DNA from: Sambucus nigra
Taxonomy: Eukaryota; Streptophyta; Magnoliopsida; Dipsacales; Adoxaceae
Assembly (NCBI GenBank): GCA_949130495.1
Contig: OX422210.1
Span: 28,680,681-28,744,680 of the forward strand
Direction: 5' to 3'
Length of the DNA: 64,000 nucleotides
Shown: positions 56,830-64,000 of the stretch, piece after piece
How the letters are laid out: every line of letters begins with the position of its first letter
How positions within the stretch are numbered: position 1 is the stretch's first letter
Program-made: the position numbers and the translations under genes
Notes under the pieces: model-generated
The model's database searches: none
Told to the model about the DNA's origin: nothing
The model's input: only the letters and a program-made list of their open reading frames with translations

Positions 56830-57320
56830 TAATTTTTTATATGTTAACGTTTCAATTTGCTTTTTTTGTGCGTAAAACTCTTATCTTTTATTTTATTTTT
56901 TGGGTGTAAATATCTGGACTTGCTTTGTTTTTTCAGTGTAAAAATATGGACTTTCTTTAATTTAATTATTTGTATGTTAAAATCTGAGTTTGATTTGTAT
57001 TTTTTGTGTAAAAATCTCATCTTTCTTTTATTTCATTTTATTTTATGTAAAAATATGAACTTGATTTTTTTCCTGTGTAAAAATATGAACTCGCTTGCTT
57101 TGATTTAATTATTCTGTATGTTAAAATCACATTTTGATTTTTTGGGGGTAAAAATCGGATATTGCTTTTATTTTATTTTATTTTATTTTGTGTCAAAATT
57201 AGGACTATTGCTTTGTTTTTTTCGATGTAAAAATCTGAACTTTCTTTGATTTAATTATTTGTATGTCAAAATCTCACTTTTCTTTGTTATCTTTTTGGTA
57301 TAAAAATCGATTTGTTTTTA
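56830..57320. repeat. Degenerate tandem repeat of GTAAAAATctGaactT units
   Basis: Short units with the core tgtaaaaat(at/ct)ga-ctt recur about every 35-60 bp. A higher-order unit of about 145 bp, marked by tttaattatttgtatgttaaaatc, appears three times (56,954; 57,095; 57,244). The open frame at 56,857-57,108 is just this repeat translated. Confidence 0.75.
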
Positions 57321-57359
57321 TTTATTTTCTTCTACTTATGCTTAGTTACTTCAAAAAAA

Positions 57360-57640
57360 AATTGTCTCCCCTTGTAAACCTCGTGATCATAAATTTCTTC
57401 AAAGAGATTAAGGAGGATTAAGGCGATCTAATTCTTCTTGATTTGATGAACACCCAACTTGGTTAGAATATAGTACCTTTGGTTATTTTCTTTTAGTTAT
57501 GCGTAGTTACTAAAAAAGAAAGGTCTCAACATTTTCTACCCCTTCATATGACGAAGATGATTACGACCTTGATGTCACGTACCACGCATTTTCTATATTT
57601 TTTTATCCTTAAAGGCTCCATACATGTGCCACAATTCTTC
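57360..57640. other. Unassigned spacer
   Basis: No gene or recognisable element. Confidence 0.3.
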
Positions 57641-58000
57641 AAAACAATCTAGATTTGTCTAGTATATTCTCTAGTATTGTGTAATATGTTATGAAATATT
57701 GTAGGGTTTGCTAGAATAATCTAGAGTTTACGTGTAATGTGTGGAATAATCAAGAATTATAAGGAAGTATGTAGACTTCTAGAATGTTCCCACGGAGATG
57801 TGGGACCATTATGGAGAATTAATCAAGACTATTCATATATTTTGATCTCCACCATCCATTGAGGAGGTGGATGCCTATAAATAGGTGGGGAAGTCATGTG
57901 GTCTAACCATCCAAGCCAGGCCTTGTATTGTACCTAATTGTGAATGCAATGACCTTTAACATGAACCCATTGATTTTGGCCCGATGGAGTAGAGGGAGTT
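57640..58000 (+). mobile_element. LTR-like promoter region
   Basis: TATAAATAG at 57,876-57,884 follows a compact upstream region (with ttctagaatgttcccacgga) and precedes a segment ending ...gaatgcaatgacctttaaca. The spacing and tone are those of a plant LTR U3-R-U5, but I found no partner copy, PBS or target duplication. It could be a solo LTR or an ordinary promoter. Confidence 0.3.
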
Positions 58001-58316
58001 GAATTGTTGTCAATTGGTAGTCTAGGGACTTTCAATGGTGCCCAACCTTCCACCAAGTACAAATCAACATTGTATAGACATGTTGTGTTTCCTTATGAAC
58101 GTGGTTAGGTGGATTTTATGACCGAGGTGGTAGGCCCTTGCGATGGTGTGGTTTGGCAGCCATTAGAGGCAGTTTTTGTTTGTCTAAATAGGGATTATGG
58201 GACTGGAAGGGGTTGGTAGCCAAAAGAGGGAGGGGTGATTGAGTGGTGGGGGTGATTCAAATCAGTATTTTCTACCCTAGGGCGGTATCACAACGGGTTA
58301 GATGTGTGGTTGTTAG
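58001..58316. other. Unassigned spacer
   Basis: G/T-rich sequence without a recognisable gene. Confidence 0.3.
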
Positions 58317-58787
58317 TGTCGTAACCCAAGGGTATTGATCACCTAGGGTTTCACCGAGTTTGGGTTGAAATTAGTTCGAATAATTGCAGTGGAAGGGTCT
58401 TGGGGTGAGTCACCTTCCTTGGATTCACCATTAATGCTCAAGACATAAATTAAATTCAATAAAAATTTCAAACCCCCATTAAATTTTCAAATCCCTTCAT
58501 GAATTTCAGGAAAATGGATACAAAACAATGTAACAGGCTAAAGATTTTAGCATTTGTATATTAAAACACATTCAACAAATGAATGCAAACAATCTAACGC
58601 AATAGACGAAATTAAGGGATTTGATCCTCTTTAGGTAGTAGATATTATTACTATGAATTAACAAAAGAGTTAAACCCTACTAAATATCTAATTACTTTGT
58701 AATTTTATTCTAGCTTGTTGTCAGACGTGTGCCGCGTTGGCAGCATGTGAAGCCCTTTACAAGAAAGAAGTGGAAAAATCATTACAT

Positions 58788-58788
58788 C

Positions 58789-58855
<67 letters not shown>
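58788..58855. repeat. (TA)n microsatellite
   Basis: About 68 bp of uninterrupted TA. Confidence 0.97.
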
Positions 58856-58860
<5 letters not shown>

Positions 58861-58977
58861 GTTACAAGGATATAAATAAGTGAATTATTCTTGATTTATA
58901 TTTTTTTCACCATTACTTTGCATGTACTGTTTGAAAAATGTTAATTTTGAAGATAATATTATATGTGAGTTTGCATG

Positions 58978-60300
<1,323 letters not shown>

Positions 60301-60362
60301 TGTATTAATTTATTTCACTTAATAATAAATAAATAAAGTCAATGAAAATACTGGGTATTATA

Positions 60363-61523
60363 CTTGCCCATGCTCAATCTCCCTCGAGCTAGTTTTCTGG
60401 CCTCAAGCACACAAAGTAGGAGGCAACTCCAAACATAATGCCTCGGCCTCACGCATCAATGCCACAACCTTAATGTCGAAACCCAACAAAGGATAATGTA
60501 TACAAGATAAGGCACAATACTATGTAATTTATATCGGTAACCTTAACCTCAACGGAATTATAATATTGATCTTAAAATATCGAGGGGTACTTTAGTATAA
60601 TGACAGTTTTAACCCAAATACGATCCAAAATCTAGATTTTCAATATCAAAATGGGAAACCCTAACAATCTATTAAGTAAGCGTAAACCTCTTTAAAATTG
60701 GTTTACCACTAGGCACCCAAATCCATTATATTCAAGGAAGAATGCTTTATAGGAAAATTCGATGAATAATAAATGTCTATGGCCATTATCGAGAAGCTCA
60801 AATTTACACAACAAGGCTCACCTAAATTAACCAAACATCTAGATTAGGGTTTATGAAGAATAAGGTAAGGAAGGAGTCCCTTACCAAAGAACTTAATCTG
60901 ATGATGAAGAGTGACATTTTGCCTTCCCGAACAACGCTACTCACCCTCCTGATCAGGGAAACTCCTCGGCCCCCTTTTAATAGCATCTCCATTTACCCTT
61001 AAATTTTACTATCGTTAATTGTTAGTAATGATTTTAAGAAAGGTCCTAACAACTTCGAGAAAGGAGCCCAATAATTCTACTTATAAGAAATGAGGGAAAT
61101 TTGGGTTTCCAGTTATGTTACCACTTCTCTGTAAAGCCCCTTCAAAAATGTATTTAAAATCTCTAAAACTTAGTCAAGAAATAACCTGATTGGTCCATGT
61201 GTTGGTTTTTCTTTGTACTTTCGAGTATTAAACACTATGACCTTGCACCATTGGTTGCTGCCTAAGGATTTCAACCATAAACTTGGTAACTCTCTGTGGC
61301 ATAAAGGTTATGGCAATGGCTTTATTAACACTCCACGACCTAATAAGGTTTAGATCTTTACATTTTGTTCTCAATCTACTAAATGAATGGGGGTTCCGAC
61401 TCAAGGAAATATTGATTAAGTCTTTATCAAAGGGTATTGTTCATGGCCTCAGTAACATGTTGTGGCCTAGTAGTATTGGTTGTGGCCTTATTAACATGAT
61501 GTGGCCTCTTATAATTTAGGTCG
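60363..61523 (-). other. Gypsy-derived non-coding region with an LTR boundary
   Basis: On the minus strand, TGGTAACGACCTAAATTATAAG begins near 61,523 after a purine-rich ttggggata. It looks like the start of the 3' LTR of the element whose integrase lies at 61,618-62,450. The rest shows no coding motif. How this boundary relates to the one at 60,362 is not resolved; nesting of one LTR in another is likely. Confidence 0.35.
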
Positions 61524-61617
61524 TTACCATATCCCCAACTTTAGGAAATTACTTTCTTAGAATTTAAGGGTAATAAGAAATTATGTCATTAGAATTTAAG
61601 GATAAAGAATATACGAT

Positions 61618-62450
61618 TTAATTTATACACCAATATAACTTTGTATATATCTCTCCGATGGCAAACTCTAATTCCCATGGGGCTTCTTCCACAGCCTGTT
61701 TTCTGTAAAGCACCTTAACGAAAGAGATTTTCTTAGTCTTCAACAATTTCCCCTTCTTGTCTAAAATTTCTACCAGGGTCTTTTCATAACTCAAATCTTC
61801 ATGAAACTCTATAAGTTTGTGGTTGATAAATATGGCCATCATCTCGAATAGGATTTCGCAACATTAAACCATGATTGGTTATTTGCGCATGAGCCAAGCT
61901 TAGGGCTCAAAAGATCGTTACATTGAAACATAATATGCCTCTTATTGTGATGTAAACCTAACTCTTCTTCTGTCTACTCTGTCCAATATATCTAATCTAT
62001 CAAGATCAAATATTTGTCTTTTCCCTACCTCATTCCAACAAGAGGGGTTGAACCATTCTCTACCATGCAAGGCTTTGTAAGGATCCATCTTGATACTAGT
62101 TGCATAACTGTGGTTATTAACGAACTCCACTAAAGGTTGCAGTCTACCCAACTTCTGCGAAAGTCTTAAGTATATGATCTTTACATATCTTCCTAAGTCT
62201 AGTTCGTCTTCCCTGTATCTTCATCTGTTTGAGAGTGGAAGGTTATGCTGAAGTGGAGCTGCGACCCCATAACCCTTTGTAAACTTCTTTGAAACCCAAA
62301 TGTGAACTTGAAATCGTAGTCAATAATCTATTGAGTCTGACAAACTCCTTATGAACATTTTGACAAAGGACTTATTGTTGGCCGCGATATTTACGGCAAG
62401 AAAATGTGCTTTATTAATCGCTAAACTAGTTTCCAAACTGATGGATAAGC
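61618..62450 (-). pseudogene. Ty3/gypsy integrase C-terminal half
   Basis: On the minus strand: GSQLHFSITFHSQTDEDTGKT (the HPQTDGQSERT region), a decayed LEDM-DF segment, then the open frame 62,151-61,942 with PLVEFVNNHSYATSIKMDPY, KALHGREWFNPSCWNEVGKR, and the frame 61,842-61,618 with LSYEKTLVEILDKKGKLLK and VKVLYRKQAVEEAPWELEF, the tail just before the element end. The catalytic Glu region is badly eroded. It is likely the 3' part of an element on the same strand as the protease/RT at 63-64 kb, but an LTR and a SINE-like piece separate them. Confidence 0.7.
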
Positions 62451-62469
62451 ATTTACCATTGTAAGCACT

Positions 62470-62530
62470 GTGGTAGAGATAAGAGTATGCCATCTACTTT
62501 TGGGTCTCCCTTAAAGGCACAACTTTTTTC
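62470..62530 (+). pseudogene. Small gypsy protease fragment, plus strand
   Basis: RVCHLLLGLP followed by a stop is the CHLLLGRPW segment of gypsy protease, and resembles 14,590-14,640 at the DNA level (catctacttt-gggtctcc). It lies opposite in orientation to the surrounding gypsy pieces, so an inversion or a separate insertion is implied. Confidence 0.4.
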
Positions 62531-62539
62531 CCATAAAAA

Positions 62540-62681
62540 TATGAGGTGAGTAAGCCCCATGGAGCTCAAACCTAGCGAGCCTAGGTCTATTTAGGATAGA
62601 ATATGCTCCTGCATCATTATCCCCACCTAAATAAGTTGCCACTCTTGCGACTCGAAACCATGACCTTGGTCTGTTAACAGA
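62540..62681 (-). mobile_element. SINE-like sequence
   Basis: On the minus strand ggtcatggtttcgagtcgca contains a tRNA-like box B (GGTTTCGAGTCG). It is followed by a body resembling plant tRNA-derived SINEs, ending gctaggtttgagctccatgg. No clear box A, tail or target duplication was found. Confidence 0.4.
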
Positions 62682-63029
62682 TGACGTAAATCACACCGTC
62701 AATAGCAATATAGAAAACCACCCACTTAGATAATGAAATCCTCAATTTAAAAGAAGCCAAGAATGATTTCATTAATGAAAGTACATTGTATTTATAGGGG
62801 AGAAGTGAAGATTCTAGAAGGGGTCTCCTGAGCTCTTATTAGTTGAAAGAGTCTTGGACTACCTTCAATTACATCACATGATAAAACATAACCTTCTAAA
62901 AGCTTCCCTCTCAACCGTGGTTACACTTATACAAGAAATGCAAAAATAGAATAGGCTATTACAAAAGAATGATAAAAAATGCAAAAAAAAATGTAGAAAT
63001 ATGATTTAAAAGGCCGAGAAATTGCTACA
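62682..63029 (-). repeat. Short LTR on the minus strand
   Basis: On the minus strand TGTAGCAATTTCTCGG ... TTACGTCA, 348 bp, with a TATAAATA box (plus 62,789-62,796) and a purine tract gaggaaggagaag just before it (plus 63,030-63,043). The segment agaaggttatgttttatcat-gtgatgtaatt resembles 1,136-1,168, so the LTRs may be distantly related. It looks like the 3' LTR of the element whose RT lies at 63,090-63,540. Confidence 0.5.
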
Positions 63030-63089
63030 CTTCTCCTTCCTCAAGACTTCAAATACATTGTGGGGTGTGACTCGTGATCCTCAATGGTC

Positions 63090-64000
63090 TTTAAATAAGT
63101 TTGTTATCTATAAACACAATCACAAACTTGGAATTTCCTAGGCACTCTATTCATTAAATCCACACAAGTAGCAGGGGCATTGGTCAATCGAAAAGGCAAA
63201 ACTATAAACTCATAATAACCATATCTATTCCTAAAAGTTATTTTGCATCCTCGTCCTTTATTTTTAATTCATGATAACCGAACGTAGAGCAATCTTGAAA
63301 ATATTGAGCATCCTTTAGTTGGGAAAAAAGATCATCAATTCTAGGCAAACGATTCTTGTTCTTCATGGGTACTTTGTTCAATTCTCTATAATTGATGAAC
63401 ATTTTCATAGATTCGTCTTTTTTTTCACAAAAAGTATCAGGGTACCTACAGGGAGATAATCGATCGATGAAGACCGACCTAATATGTTTTCTAGTTGGGC
63501 TTTTATCTCCTTCAGCTCCATGAGCGCCATCCTATATGGTGCCTTGAAATGGGCACGGACTCAAGCGTGTGGGTAGTGACCCAATTTCTTTGTCCATAAG
63601 CAACCTTGGAAGTTTTTGGGAAATATCGTCTCCAAATTCCATGGCTAGTGGAACGTCTCTTACAACGGCCGCGAACTTGTCAATATCCTTTATATACACT
63701 ATATAGGTGCGACATCCAACATTTTCTTGGCTCTCAAGGTTGATATCAATGAGGGATTTCTTCTTAGTTTAGTCACTCTAAATATTTCTTCGGCCTCTTC
63801 ACGCTTATCAAGAATGTAATCCTTTCTAGCTCCGTTATTCCTAGCAAAGTGGATAGGCAACCAGTCCATGCCCAAGATAAAATTGAATTTCTCAGCTTCC
63901 ATAGGAATTAAGTTAACCTCAAGATAGTGATCTTCTTTTTCCACAGCGCATCCCTTAAATATGGATACAACCTCTACCGTTACTCGTATTGGGATTCCTA
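63090..64000 (-). pseudogene. Ty3/gypsy protease and reverse transcriptase, deleted
   Basis: On the minus strand the protease tail reads KFNFILGMDWLPIHFARN (63,890-63,840) and NPSLISTLRAKKML. RT follows at 63,540-63,240: PYRMALMELKEIKAQLENIL, LFVKKKDESMKMFINYRELN, KVPMKNKNRLPRIDDLFSQL, then [20 protein letters not shown] in another frame. The segment that should hold the catalytic FIDD box is missing after NRVPRKFQ. The remnant runs on into the 5' direction beyond the window. Confidence 0.75.

Overview
This window looks like nuclear DNA of a flowering plant, probably a eudicot. It is AT-rich. It carries plant-type CACTA transposons with TNP2, DUF4216/DUF4218 and TNPA-type genes, plant Ty1/copia and Ty3/gypsy retrotransposons primed by initiator methionine tRNA, a plant LINE, Tourist-like MITEs, and a decayed plastid insertion made of rrn23 and psaB pieces. 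I found no intact host gene. Almost every coding trace belongs to a transposable element and is broken by stops or frameshifts. Assignments come from reading by eye; no database search was run.

Region by region. 1-2,900: an LTR (986-1425) with a PPT-like tract before it and a primer-binding site after it, then a hAT-like MITE. 2,900-7,208: a copia-like element that keeps gag but has no visible pol (TR-GAG-like), with a truncated 5' LTR and a complete 3' LTR. 7,300-14,200: 'putative gypsy type transposon' (Transposase_28-like) gag genes on both strands plus a 0.39 kb direct repeat. 14,400-19,560: a decayed Ty3/gypsy pol split by a 2.4 kb AT-rich insertion. 19,722-28,928: a minus-strand LTR element whose LTRs carry a (TTG)n tract; it contains a complete but inactive Ty1/copia element (20,683-26,958, TSD GGTGA), a Tourist-like MITE and the plastid insertion. 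29,163-30,020: a second CACTA-type end, microsatellites and a minisatellite.

30,679-55,341 is one CACTA element bounded by CACTACAAAAAAA inverted ends and an AAA target duplication. Inside it, in order, are subterminal GAGACGG repeats, a Tourist-like MITE, the TNP2 transposase gene (pseudogene), a rearranged LINE that itself holds a gypsy gag fragment, the TNPA-like gene, a 408-bp tandem duplication, a 9.76-kb large non-coding LTR element (LARD-like, minus strand, 2.95-kb LTRs) and a solo LTR of the same family as the gag-only element at 2.9-7.2 kb. The last two both landed in the 3' subterminal repeat zone.

55,342-64,000: a 0.48-kb direct duplication, degenerate AT repeats, LTR-like promoters, long microsatellites around a roughly 550-bp palindrome (59,026-59,577), and minus-strand Ty3/gypsy remnants (protease, RT, integrase, LTR ends). 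The history that can be read is layered nesting: the CACTA and the (TTG)n-LTR element are older hosts, and the copia, LARD-like element and solo LTR came later. None of the elements appears able to make its own complete machinery today.
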